DNA from: Tigriopus japonicus
Lineage: Eukaryota; Arthropoda; Copepoda; Harpacticoida; Harpacticidae
Direction of reading: 5' to 3'
Assembly: GCA_010645155.1 (NCBI GenBank)
Contig: CM021319.1
Location: 4,095,076-4,159,075 of the forward strand
DNA: 64,000 nt
How positions within the stretch are numbered: position 1 is the stretch's first letter; every line of letters begins with the position of its first letter. Positions 1-26,700 of this stretch are shown here, piece by piece. The notes beneath the pieces were generated by a model. It ran no database searches, had not been told where the DNA came from, and saw nothing but the letters and a program-made list of their open reading frames with translations. A program made the position numbers and the translations under genes.

Positions 1-170
1 ACCTTTCGTACCTTCTTTGAGTACTGTACAACCCTAACTTCTGGAGCCTCTCCCAATATGAGAGCTCTCTCATTCCTGTGATGTTCCTAGTAAAACATCT
101 TTGGACCTGCTCGACCTTTTGCAAACCTTTCATTCAAAGCCTCAATCATTAGGAACGAACTATATTTTGC
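1..170 (-). mobile_element. LINE 3' fragment (same family as 16235-16500 and 45060-45286)
   Basis: The stretch matches, with divergence, two other places in the window (near 16380-16500 and 45190-45270): a shared run around ACCTTTCGTACC, GTACTGTAC and CCCTAACTTC. In the 45 kb copy the minus strand translates to a reverse-transcriptase C-terminal tail, so this is taken as the same non-LTR retrotransposon, minus strand, cut by the window edge. No open frame remains here. Confidence 0.5.
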
Positions 171-485
171 TTATGGGTTCCTAGAATTAAACTTGGTTGA
201 TAATCTGCGCATTTTGGAAGGGGGTTAGCAAGATCAAATTAATGTTTTCCGGAGGGCTTTTGAAATCAAAAGAAATATGATATATTTGTAATCTCTGACA
301 TTCCTTTTAATTTTTCGTTTGAGATTTCAAACCTAATTGTAGTTTGCAACCATCCTTTTTTATCATGTTTTCAGCATTACCTTAACGTATACATGGATTT
401 AAGGTTTTTCTTGATCAAACGGCATTATAAAACCTACTGCTTTTTACATCAGGAAGTCACTTTACTTGTATATGGATTATTTCAG

Positions 486-15172
<14,687 letters not shown>

Positions 15173-15944
15173 ATTGTCCTTGGAAGTCCTTGGAAACATC
15201 ATCTTTTGTCTTCAGTCGCGCCTTCAGTTTCACCCCCAAGCGAAAACGAAGGTGTTCTTTTTTCCTTACACTACATCATTTTCTGCTTTGAAACACGCAA
15301 ATAAACATGGCATTGCTTTTTTCCATTTGAATTAAGTACGAGACATGTGAGACGCGTAAATATGGGAGAGCAGCAAAGACCAGTTTTTTTGCTACTACAA
15401 CTTATGTCGATTGAAAAAGATCCCGATTGTTTAACACACTAAACAAAAGTTCAGGCAATTTATATAAATTCATCAAGAATGACTGAAAATACGGAGGAAT
15501 GTTTTCGTCAACATCAATATTTTTGTACCTCGATTAATTCAAGCATATTTTTTTGTTCAAAAAATAATCCAAGTTCTATTTTTATCGAGTATTTTTACAT
15601 CCAGCTTTTATTGTGTACACAAATCGGGTGGATTGATATCTTCTCACCAGTTTGCTTACCTTTTTCATTAAACTTATACAAAACTTCCAAAAAGAACCTT
15701 ATTTTTGCCAACAAAAGTTATTTTGGAAATCTTCAAAATTCACTTTTTAGGCTAACGTATTTTAGGTCAACAACATGTCCAATATCAACACATCCAATAT
15801 TTTGCTCAAGATTAAAAAATGAGAAGACAAGAAAGTAGGTAGGGCTTTATTTTTTGTGGTTGCAGATTTTTACTACTGCTACAAGGAATGTGATTCCCTG
15901 TAAACAAATATATCAGAAACATAATTTATACTTCAAGACGGATT

Positions 15945-16055
15945 TCAAAAATACACACTAGGTCCGATCACTGTACTAAAATGTGAGGTTTTTGCAACAA
16001 ATATAATGTTCCGTTGAATTTCCATTGTACTAATCGGACCTAGTGTGTATTTTGA
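15945..16055. mobile_element. Short palindromic MITE
   Basis: About 110 bp with terminal inverted repeats AAAATACACACTAGGTCCGAT, with further weaker pairing inward (GTAC) and outward (TTTC). No coding capacity. No clear target duplication. Confidence 0.75.
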
Positions 16056-16234
16056 AAGTAATCCTGGTTGAGCCATCCTTGGTTGATCAGAAATAGTATT
16101 TAAAAGTTATCCAACCCTGCTTTAAAAGTTGTTAGAGGTAGAGCTCTAGTTAGAGGATCAGTTCCTACATATTTTCGACGAAGACTGATGGGCCCGATTG
16201 TGTAAGAAGAGCCCGATTAAGAAGAGAGGAGGAC

Positions 16235-16500
16235 TTCATTGTTCGGACTAGCCTGGATTCCTTGGAATTTGGAAGTGCTCTCAGAGGACAAGGAACCAAA
16301 ACCTCTGCGTCGCTACAGTTGATCTCAAAGCCTGAGTTAGAACAGAGCCCATGAATGCTCTTGAAAACATAGTGTCAGATACCTTTCGCACCATCTCTGA
16401 GTACCGTACAGCCCTAACTTCCGGAGTCTCTCTCAATGACGATTTCTCCTGACAGACACATCCGACCTTTTTGCAAACCTGCCGAATGTATTGGAGCCCA
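16235..16500 (-). mobile_element. LINE 3' fragment
   Basis: The minus strand carries, with stops, a stretch similar to the 45 kb copy's YVFKSIHGL region followed by residues resembling LPNSKESRLVRTMKSSS, a typical reverse-transcriptase C-terminal tail of non-LTR elements. Fragmentary and dead. Confidence 0.6.
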
Positions 16501-17799
16501 AATTAGTGAGGTATATTCAAGATGAGGCTGAACAATTAACTTTTACGGAGTTAGCATAGTAACACTACCTTTGAACTTGAAAGTGCGACAGATCCAGGCA
16601 TAAGTTTAAAATTCCTTACCTACTTTCAAATTTACGAGTGAGAAATTCGTTTTTTTGCGATGTTTGGAGTTTTTTGCGATTTCGACCTTCTTCTGCCCAT
16701 TATTTTGCGATTTTGGGTTGTTTTTGTAAAAATTTGTAACTAAAAGCCCATTTTTATTTGCACTTTTCGCCCGTCCTTCTTTGCAACTACTTCAAATCGA
16801 TATATTAATAACTGTCCAGGATAAATTTAGTGTTGAACTGTGGCCTTGGCATCCCTCCAAAAGCTCTTTGCATCAAAGAAGGGAGATACAAGTTAATAAC
16901 CGTTCTTCTCCATTCGTACTTGAATTTCCCACAAAGTAAGGGGGCCAAATTGAGCACTCTTATTTCGTCTTAAAGATACTGTGTACTTAAAGTTAGAATT
17001 TAAACGCGATTTAAATCTGTAATGCTCATTCAATGTGTGACCACAATTTTCAGAATTGTTGGTTTTCAAAATGTTAAAACGTCATAAATACCAAATGATT
17101 TCAAGAATCAAATACTAAAGCCTGTTTGTTCATTTTTTTTCAAATCCAAATGCAACACAACACATACAACAAAATATTTGCTTTTTTAGTTGTGTTTCTT
17201 GATACATAACTTAACTAAATGTGATTACACTAATTAGATTTGATTAACTTAATTAAATTTGAAAACTTGATTTAATAACTTAAAAATGAAATGAAATAAA
17301 AAACTTTTTTGAGCTTTTACAGTTGCAAAATAATCACAACATAAATTTTGAGTTAACCTGACTTAGTCTTACCGGGATTTGCAGATGCATGTTTGTCGTA
17401 AGCTGACTTAGTTTGAAAATGCAATGCCATAAAAACCCATTGAACAAAATTAGAAACCTAATCCCATTCAGGTTGTCCTTGTGTTCTTTTAAAAAATACG
17501 ACATTGAACCTTTAAAAACATTTGTAGAAAATTCATACCAAGACATGATTCATTCATTAATTTGGCAAAATAAGTTGCATTCATGTTTGCATTTATCATA
17601 GAATTACATAAAGCATTCTAAAAAATCGGAATTATCTTCAATCAAGTATCCAGGAATTGCAAATTTTGTCTTTTAGTGAATTTCTGCCGTTTTCTTCCTC
17701 CATCTTTTTGACCGTTCTAGTGTTTGTGAATGCCTTGCCGTGACATGAGACATGAGCCATTCAAATGCTATGTTAGGCAGTACTATTTTTTGACAAGGT

Positions 17800-20700
17800 T
17801 TATTTTAGATATTTGGCAGCCCAATCAGTTCGCACATGAATTAAGGGGGTTTTTGTAACTATTTCCTCCTTTGTAAACTCATTTCTACCTGGAAGTTGTG
17901 AGGAGGAAGAATTCTTTGTAAGACCTTTGCGTTGGATGGGAATTGGGTGAATATTGTGCTTTTGAGTCTTAATAGGAAAAATTCCAATTTCTTGAAACAA
18001 AGGCAATTTTCCTTTCAATGCAGAAATGTTCTGCCTTGGTTTTGAAATACTGGGAACCGATTGTAAAATCTTCTGGTTACGCCCAATGTGCTTGAATCCA
18101 TTTGAATATGTTTGGTCTGGTTGTAAGCATTGTGAAAGACTGTTGTTCCCTTTGCTTGTTGTTATGGTCTTTTGTAAAACGTCCCGTGAACGAGACAGAT
18201 TTTGACTTCCATCTGATTTTTGTAAGTCAAGAGAGTCAAACCTACTTTGTTTGGATTGGCTGATTGCATTTGAATTGAGAGTTTGAGAGAGCTCAACGGC
18301 TTTGGAATTTGAGCCACTAAACCAGGTCCATTGACGAAAATCATTATTCAATACATGGTCTGTAGAAGCCCCACGATGAGTCGAACGTCTCAAGCCTTGG
18401 TTTTTTTCTTGCAGAGAACTTGCTTCAGGATCTTCCAAAGAAGGCATTCCTGCTTTTTGTAGATGTTCCAAATCGTGCCTAAGATTGGATCCAAAGATGT
18501 TAACTCCATATATTGTTGGCTGGCATCGTATTTGAGAAACATTTCGCTGTTTGAAACGGCCTTGTTGAATTATATTATCGTGTTGGTTGATGTGGTTCTG
18601 TGGATTATTATGATCTTGCAATTTGATCCCACTCTGACAATTGGAAATTGCATGGTCCGCTCTTTTTATTGGTGACAAACCAAAAGCGGCGATCAAATCG
18701 GATAAATCATTAGATTTGCTGAATGTTTCTTGCATAGAAGGCTCTGATGGTTGAATCAGTGTCTTGTTGGAAATTGACAGGTTATCCTTGTAATTGGATT
18801 GGGGTTGGCTAACTCGAAGCTTCTTGGGAAGACGGGACTCGTGGTTAACATTAGATAGTCCAAACATGGAGGGTCTTTCACTTAAATGCAGTTGGGAACC
18901 TTGAATATTCTGTTCCATAAATGTAGATCTTTCAGAAGCTGTTAAGCTTCCGCCTGATGTTCCCGTGTTCCTCTTTGGTCCTCTAAAAAAGGAATGTTTC
19001 AATGCCTCATGAGCAGAGCTCCTCCAAGAGGGGTTCCAAACCATCAGCGTGTATAAAAGGGAAACAAGGCGGACGGAAGAATGAGGTCCCAAAACCTATG
19101 ATATAAGACAAAAAAGATTTGAAAAATATGTTCAAAACTTGGACGTACAGACTAAAATCAAATTTATGATAAATTGAGGACTAACAATTTAACACACAAA
19201 CCCACCATGTGCACCATAAAAAGAGGCAAATTAAACAAATTCATTGAGAGAATTGTGTGAAGTTTATTGACAGATGGAAAGCAAAAATCCAGATGCTCTT
19301 CCAATCACTTCACAGTTTAGTAGTGACGTGTTTCGAACTGGGAAGACTGCCATTTTTGACTCGGAAGTTTATCGCTGTTAAAAAGGGCAGGTTGTGTTGA
19401 ACTTTTTGAAAAGACCTAAACAGGGACCAATTTGGCAACACTCGAACTAATTCGATTTTGAGTTCCATCCATAGTTGTAAAAATGGATTTCGAGTTGGCA
19501 GTGCTGCCATATTTTATGGTAGATAAGGTCTAATGCCTGTTAAATAATTTAGTTGTGGTCAGCTGTTTGACCCTAAAACTAGTGGTGGACCGAAAGCACT
19601 TTCGGCCGAAATTTCGGTTTCGGTTTCGGTAATGCCTTCCGAAACCGAAAGCAGACACGCACTATTGTGTCCTTTAAAGAGCAGCTGACTGGGATGTCAC
19701 AGTACATAAGACTGGGAGGTCACCTTAGTAAACAGCCCCCAATATTGCACCTTGACACAAACGTTTGACATATTTTCGAACTTCTCAATGTATATTGGAC
19801 ATGTAAGAACAAAAATTTTGCGTATTAAAGCTCAAATGTTGCACGTGTTTTCCATTTCACTGGTTGCGCTTAAAGGACTCAATAAAGGATGGTGTTTGAC
19901 AACCGACAATTTTTTTTTCAATAGTTTTTCGTCCAAAACCATTGAAATTTAAGGGTAAGAATAGATTTAAACGAATTTGCATTCAACTAAATTTAAGTGT
20001 CCCGATTTTTCAAAATTTGCGACAATCCAAAATCGAACACAATTTAATTTTTAAGGTGGATTTTGCATTTATACAATTTTGTAATCAGCTACTTTCGACT
20101 TCGGTTTCGGTTTCAGTTAAGCCCTATTTCGGCCGAAACTTTCGGTTCTGGTTATGAGCCCTTTCGGTCCATGACTACCTTAAACCCAAAATGGCAAAAC
20201 TCTGCCAAAAATGCCACTCGTTTCAGTGAGATAATAGCCGTGACACTCGAAACACATCAGTACAGCTTAGATTGTTCTAATATAAAATCTAATCTAATCG
20301 CAACAATAGGATGTTGAAGGCTCAACTTTGTATTAATAATTGATCAGCCTCACTACAACGTGACATGAAAGTTGTAGTTTGAACCAAATTATTTTTACTA
20401 TGTAAGAATAGATTTAAACGAATTTGCATTCAACTATCCTAACTAATCAAAAATATTCTAGAAAGTGGTTGGGGCACACAGGTAGTTTGATTGTGCCAAT
20501 CTGTCCACGCCTTGCCATTATTTTTAGGCTCAAAGTATGATTCCGCAAGAAGCACTGGAATCATGGAGTGGGAGGCTAGCAAGATTAATTCAATTACGTT
20601 CTTCTGCAAATGCGACCTTGCATATGTTGACAAAAATACGTATTTCAACTTTCAGCTCAATCGATTATCGAACGTTGGAGACATTCATCATCATTCAAAG

Positions 20701-23700
20701 TTCAGTGCAAATCTTACCGAGAATGAATGAACTAGCCGTTTTGTGGTAATCGTTTTCACCCTTTTGGCATTCTATGCTCTCTCCAGTACATAAGTTTGAC
20801 AAGGCATAACTTTTCACTCTAGCATTTGATTGGACTGAAATTTGAAATACGTGTTCTTCTCAATGCAAGCCAGGTCTCACTTGCAGAAGAACGCAAATGG
20901 TTTGTTTCTACTAGAAATCATAATTCTCATTTCTAGCCTCCCACTCCATGATTTCCGTGCTTCTTGGATTACAATAGAACTTTTCAGAGTTCCCAGAGTG
21001 GCAATATCAGAGCAGGCCAGCCCTGAAATTTCTTAGCAGGCAGCAAGGGCGATTCTGCATCAGCGACTAGTTGAACCTTGCCCAAATAAGTCCAATCCTT
21101 GGTCCAATGCACTGATGTTTGTACTATAATCTTCCACTTGCAAGGGCAAGTTTTTACGATATTCGTCGGAATTTTTTGCTTTTTCACGCACCGTATGGGC
21201 AACTTTGGCCAGTATCAGTTGCAAACAAGGCCGACAAAATGACGACAATGGCCTGCTTAAAGGAGTAAACTCCTCTAAGCAACTTTCTTGTCAAGGTGTA
21301 AGCTGAATTGATGACTCAACGATTTGCGTTGTGTATTTTGTCCTGAGTAAAGAAGTACTTAGTACAGTCTAATGCATGCTTCCCTTCTTTACTTAAGTTC
21401 TTACCTTAAACCTTAAACCCTCGTTATTTTTCTTACTTAAAAAGTCTTACGTGTGAAAGGTGAGTGGGTGAGATTGTTGGAAATTTGAAATTCATCGCAT
21501 TGGCCAAAGATACACCTTCAGGCCAGTCATTGCGGCTGGGAGAGCCCAAAATGGAACATATCTTGAAGAGTTGATCAACCTCGGAAGTCCCTGTGAAATA
21601 GTTCAAAAAATTAGAGCTATTATGGACCCTTTCCTGAATATACCTTAAGCAAAAAATGGGATCGTAGTTCAATACCAAATAATTTGTGACAAAGGATATT
21701 TTTTTCTAGAATTGCCTCCTTCAGAATTATAAGGTGATTCAGTTGAAAACTTAAAATGAATAACAATCGATTGGTTTTCAAAACAGGGGCTGAATTGACA
21801 GAAAAGGGGGCTGAATTCATGAAATAAAGGAGATGAATTCATAAAAAAGGGATTGTATTTCCAGAAAATGGGGTTGTATTTACAAAAAAGGGAGCTTTAT
21901 TTACAGCACAAGGGGTCTGTATTCATAAAAAATGGGCTGATTTTTCAGAAAAAGTGGGCTATATTTAACAACAAGGGGGGGGGGGCAGTATTTGCAGAAA
22001 AGGGGCTGTATTTACTGTAAGAGGGGCACAGAGTTGAGTTCCGAATGGCTTTTTAGGTTTGGATCGAAATACCCAAAGACATCTTGGCGGTCTTTGGACT
22101 CACAATTCAATGGGGAACAACTTTACCTTTGTTGTGTTGTATAAGTTTAGGCCCAGGGAAAACGTTATGTACCTAAAAACATATTACTTGTTACATTTTT
22201 TATTATTATTTTTAATAATTAATAATTAAAATACATTCATCAGCAGCTGAGTTATTTTGGGTTGAATGGGCTTTTGTGTTTTTGGACTTGACCCCAAAAA
22301 GCCAAAAAACACTTGCTATATCAAAAAAGAAATTCCCAAAGATTTCATCTGGCTTTTCAATGGCGCGAAATAAAATGATCTTTCGAAGTTTGTGTCAAAA
22401 TAGCTAAAATTAAAATAAAATCTCATTTTTAAAGCACTTAAAATGCATTTTGCAGTTAAAAAAGTATTTTTCAATGACAAAGACCCTCAAAGTTGGGCAA
22501 TACTTTTTTTAATACAAAAATTTAAAAAATAAAAATAAAAAAAACTGGTTGATGTTTTTAAGTGTCAATTTTAGTCAATTTTGAACATGGTCCTACAAGA
22601 AATCATAAATTTAGATTTGAATCTGTTAGACATATTTATGTGTACTTTTGGCTGAACACAATAAAGTGTACTCTACAGGGTGGCTGATAAGTCTGGGACT
22701 GCAGTTTTTGCATTGTAGATCGTTCATTTAAAACAATTTAGCATTTACAATTTATCACAACAACTGCAAAACGATTGGAAAAGAGCCGTGTTAAACATTT
22801 TCAAAATAATCTTACTTAGCACATAAAAATTGGACACATTTGTGGAACCACCGATGCATGTGTAACACGCACAAACAATTCAGATATCAATGCCCATACT
22901 ACAAGGGTATTCTTTAGAGCCCCAACATTCTTACAGAACGTTTCATAGGCTCTGGACTCAGGCATGAATCATAAATTGAAATCCATTGGAATGAGATCAA
23001 GGCTTGAAGGCAATCTCATTTCCCTTCTTTTAACGGCATGGATTTTTTGCTACTCCTGGCATCTGGGCTTCTGACACTTATGGAAAGATATTCAATCTTT
23101 CCTTGCCCTTTTACAGGTTGTACGACTTAAACTGAGACTCGGGTTTTGTATCACTACTCACTTAATATCCATTCAATCAAAAATGTTGTCACATTATTAC
23201 AATCCCAGATGCCTTACGTTGACCAACAAATGTTCTATTTTCAAAATGTCCACCTTTGGTCTTCACCACGGCCTTCAATCTACTAACTGCAACATCAGCA
23301 CAGGCACGCACCACAAACTGTTTGACCCAAAGCCTCTTCAGAATTTACCAAATGGAAATTTCCATCCGATTGAGGTTTGGAGATGAACGAGGACATTCAT
23401 CCTTGCCTCAGAAATGAGAAAAGACAGCTTCACAATAACTTTGCCCAACCAGTGCGGTATGTCGAGGAGCCACATCTTGTTGGAGGAGAACGAAGTTCAG
23501 AGCCCATTTTCGCACATTTAAAATTGTCGTTTAAAAATTGTTTAAAACAAGATATCTTGCCAAAAGAATGCACAAAACATTTTGTTTATACGAAAAAAGT
23601 GTGAAACTAAAAATAAGCCAGTGCACTAAAGGCAGCAAACTTTCGGTCTTAATTTAGAAGGGACACCCTGTGGAGATGTCTCTTATATCTTTATAATGAT

Positions 23701-26700
23701 TTATTGTAATTCTAACAAATTTTCTAATCAAATTGCTCATTTGCATAGTTTTCAAAATCTCCTGATCTGATTTTCCCTCTTTGTGGAGCTCAACTACTGT
23801 CGTTTAAAGGATTTTACAAACTCCATGGTGATGTAAACAGTAACTTGTTGTCTCAAATTTGTTTACCATTATCAGAAGCCATTGTTTAAACAATTTTGGA
23901 GATAAAATTGAAAAAGTCATTAAGATGTTTTCATTTAAAAAGATGGGTTGTATTGTGCGTGTTGCACGTGCGTCGGTGGTCCCGCAAATGTGCTAATTTT
24001 TATCTGCTAAGGAGTGCTATTGTAAATTTGTTTAGCATAGCTCTTATCCAACACTTTTGTGTTCGCTCAATATAAACACAATTATAAGTGTTTTATTGTT
24101 AGAAATGAATGATCTAGAACGCCAAAACTGTGGTCCCAGACTTATCAGCCACCCTGTAAGTAGTTTTGAAATATGTTGTCCAAAAATCTTATTTGAGGTG
24201 CATTGTGAGTGATATTATTTCTTTGTTTTGAGCTATTTAGCCATAAACTTCGAAACTCAAAAAATTATTTTCTTGCGCAACATTGAAAACCTATGTGAAA
24301 TCTTTAGAAATTTGTTTTTTGATATGACAAGCATTTTCCGGCTTTTTCGGGTCAAAAGTGGACCATTCAACCCAAAATAACTCAGCTGCTGAATATAGGT
24401 TTTTCTGATAAATAACGTTTTCTTTGGACCTAAACTTATGTCATATAAGAAAAGTAAAGTTGTTCCCCATTGAATTGTGGGTCCAAAAAATGGCAAGGTA
24501 GACAGACGTCTTTAGTTATTTTGATCCAAACCTAAAAAGCCATTTGAAACACCGTGGGTGCTGTATTTACTAAAAGGGGCTGAGTTACCTGGAAAAAGGG
24601 GCCTTTTGGTAACAAGTTCGCTGGTTATGCAGCCAACTGCCCACAAATCTATTGGCGAGTTGTAAATGGTTGATTGGAGCAAAACCTCTGGAGCTCGATA
24701 CCTAAAAAAACAGAAAATTACACATTTTTATTTACTTTTTTTTTAAGGGGGGGGGGGGCAGATTTTTTTAATACCGCTACAAGGAATGGGATTCCCTGTA
24801 AAGAGAGTTAATGATCAATATAGATTATAAAATTACCGTTTATATGAAATTTGATCTACCAATGAGTTACTGTTGGCAGATATGTACAACCCTTGAATAG
24901 TGGGTTGGTCAGGAATAGTATTCTGAACAAATTCTGAATAGTCTGAACTTCTCTTCAAAAATGATTTTGAAAATGAATTCTTACTTTGTCCCACTTTTGA
25001 TCAAATATGGAAAAAGATTTTTTTATGTTCAACATCAATCGCACTTCTTAAAATTCCTTTTATAAAGAAATTGAACTGAAGATAACAAAAATCGCTACTA
25101 GATACAGGCAATACGTACAGGGGCAAAGTTTCTTGATTTAAGACCAATCATTAACTTAAACTTGTTGTCAGAGTTGCAACTTCCATCTTAAAGTTATTTT
25201 TTCTTCGTATTTTGAGTCTTTTAGAGCTTAGCTACCATTTCATTGTGTTCAAAAATAAAAAAGTCACGCTGACAATCACAAATTGAGGCTAAATATTGAG
25301 GCTATAAAGGAACCACAAATGTTTTTACCTCAAGATGGCTCTGATTGTCACTTTTCTCTTTGATTGAAGCTCAACTTTTTAAGCATGATGTGTTCAGGCA
25401 TGGACCTCTAGAGATATGGACGTTGGTCGGAAGCCAGATTTGATTTTGCCTGACCGGGAGCAGGCCGATCTAAAAGCAACTTAACTACTCAAAGAATTCC
25501 ATAACATAGTGAATGAAATGTTTCTTTTCAAACCCAAAAAACATGTCAGAGTTTTTAGTTCATGACTGGTTGAACCATTCATGCACAAATGATCTATAAG
25601 TAACTTACAGTACTATATTGAAAAGGTGTATATAGTCCTTTAAGCGCAACCAGTGAAATGGAAAACACGTGCAACCTTTGAGCTTTAATACGCAATTTTT
25701 TTGTTGTTATGTGTCCAATATACATTGAGAAGCTCGAAAATAGGTCAAAGGTTTGAGTCAGGGTGCAATATTTGGAGCTGTATTATTAAGGTGACCTCCC
25801 AGTCTTATGTACTGTGACCTCCCAGTCAGCTGCTTGTTAATAGACCCAATAGTTGACACTTCAGGCTTACTTCAATGTAAGTTGCTACACTGTTAGTGGA
25901 GATAACTTTTCAGTGTGTAGGACCAATGTTAAAATATCTTTTTGTTTACTTCATGGCAAGAGCCTTCCAAACTATGATCATGTAAAGATGTTTCTAAAAT
26001 GAATTAAACTTGACCTTAACTTCATCTTGGAACATGATTCTAATGGGTAATCATAGAACAGAGGGCAAACTTGTCTTGAAATGCTTCATTGATATTGTTT
26101 TCCACTAAGTTATATGTACACTGTTGCAAGTGCTTCATTGGTTCAAACCATCATAAGTACAAAGTCAAATTAGTCTCATTGTTTAAATTGCCCATTGTGC
26201 TTTAAATTATGTCAACTGACTCTTAACCATGTTTGATGATGCTGAACTTCATGTGCTTATCCTCTCATGTAGATAATTCTTTTTTCTCTAGAAGATTGCC
26301 ATTTCTAAAAGTAGGTCTTTTACATGAAAGCCTTTGAAACCTTAACCTTAAGACTTTGTTTCCTTTAGTTATAAATACAACAAAATTGAGTAATGTCTTT
26401 ACAATTTGCATGGAAAGGTATTTTGGTTGGTACTTTAAATACACGTTGAAATGTTTACTTACAAAGCACAAGTGATCTAAACTGCATATCGATCTGATTA
26501 TTTTTGTTTTTGGATAGTGATCTGTTGGAAAAAATTCAGAGAAGGTTTACAAGGCTGTTACCTGAACTTAAGGGACTGACCTATGAAGAAAGGCTCACTG
26601 TTCTTGGGATCAAAAGTTTAGAAGAGAGAAGGAGGGAACTTGACCTAATACAGTGCTACAGATTCTGGAAGGATATTGACTACTCTCCTGATCCTATGTT

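Larger units (their letters stand above)
15173..17799. other. Intergenic stretch between KMO and the kinase (tail to tail)
   Basis: The 3' ends of KMO (+) and of the kinase (-) face each other here. The stretch holds the palindromic MITE at 15945-16055 and a LINE fragment at 16235-16500. Short AT-rich frames (for example 15479-15838 and 17334-17601) have no recognisable similarity and poor codon patterns. I see no supported gene. Confidence 0.6.
22042..24547. mobile_element. Large foldback element, arms about 400 bp, split by a transposon
   Basis: 22042-22440 and about 24165-24547 are inverted copies (ATGGCTTTTTAGGTTTGGATC at each outer end, CACAATTCAATGGGGAACAA, CAGCTGAGTTATTTTGGG). It sits inside the tandem array in the kinase intron between exons 24589-24701 and 21451-21590. 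The element at 22676-24156 is inserted near its centre. Confidence 0.8.

Noticed and set aside
23183..23604. Plus-strand frames of 67 and 75 codons
   Set aside because: They are antisense to the transposase remnant; the minus strand carries the recognisable QQD and NPN/ME motifs.
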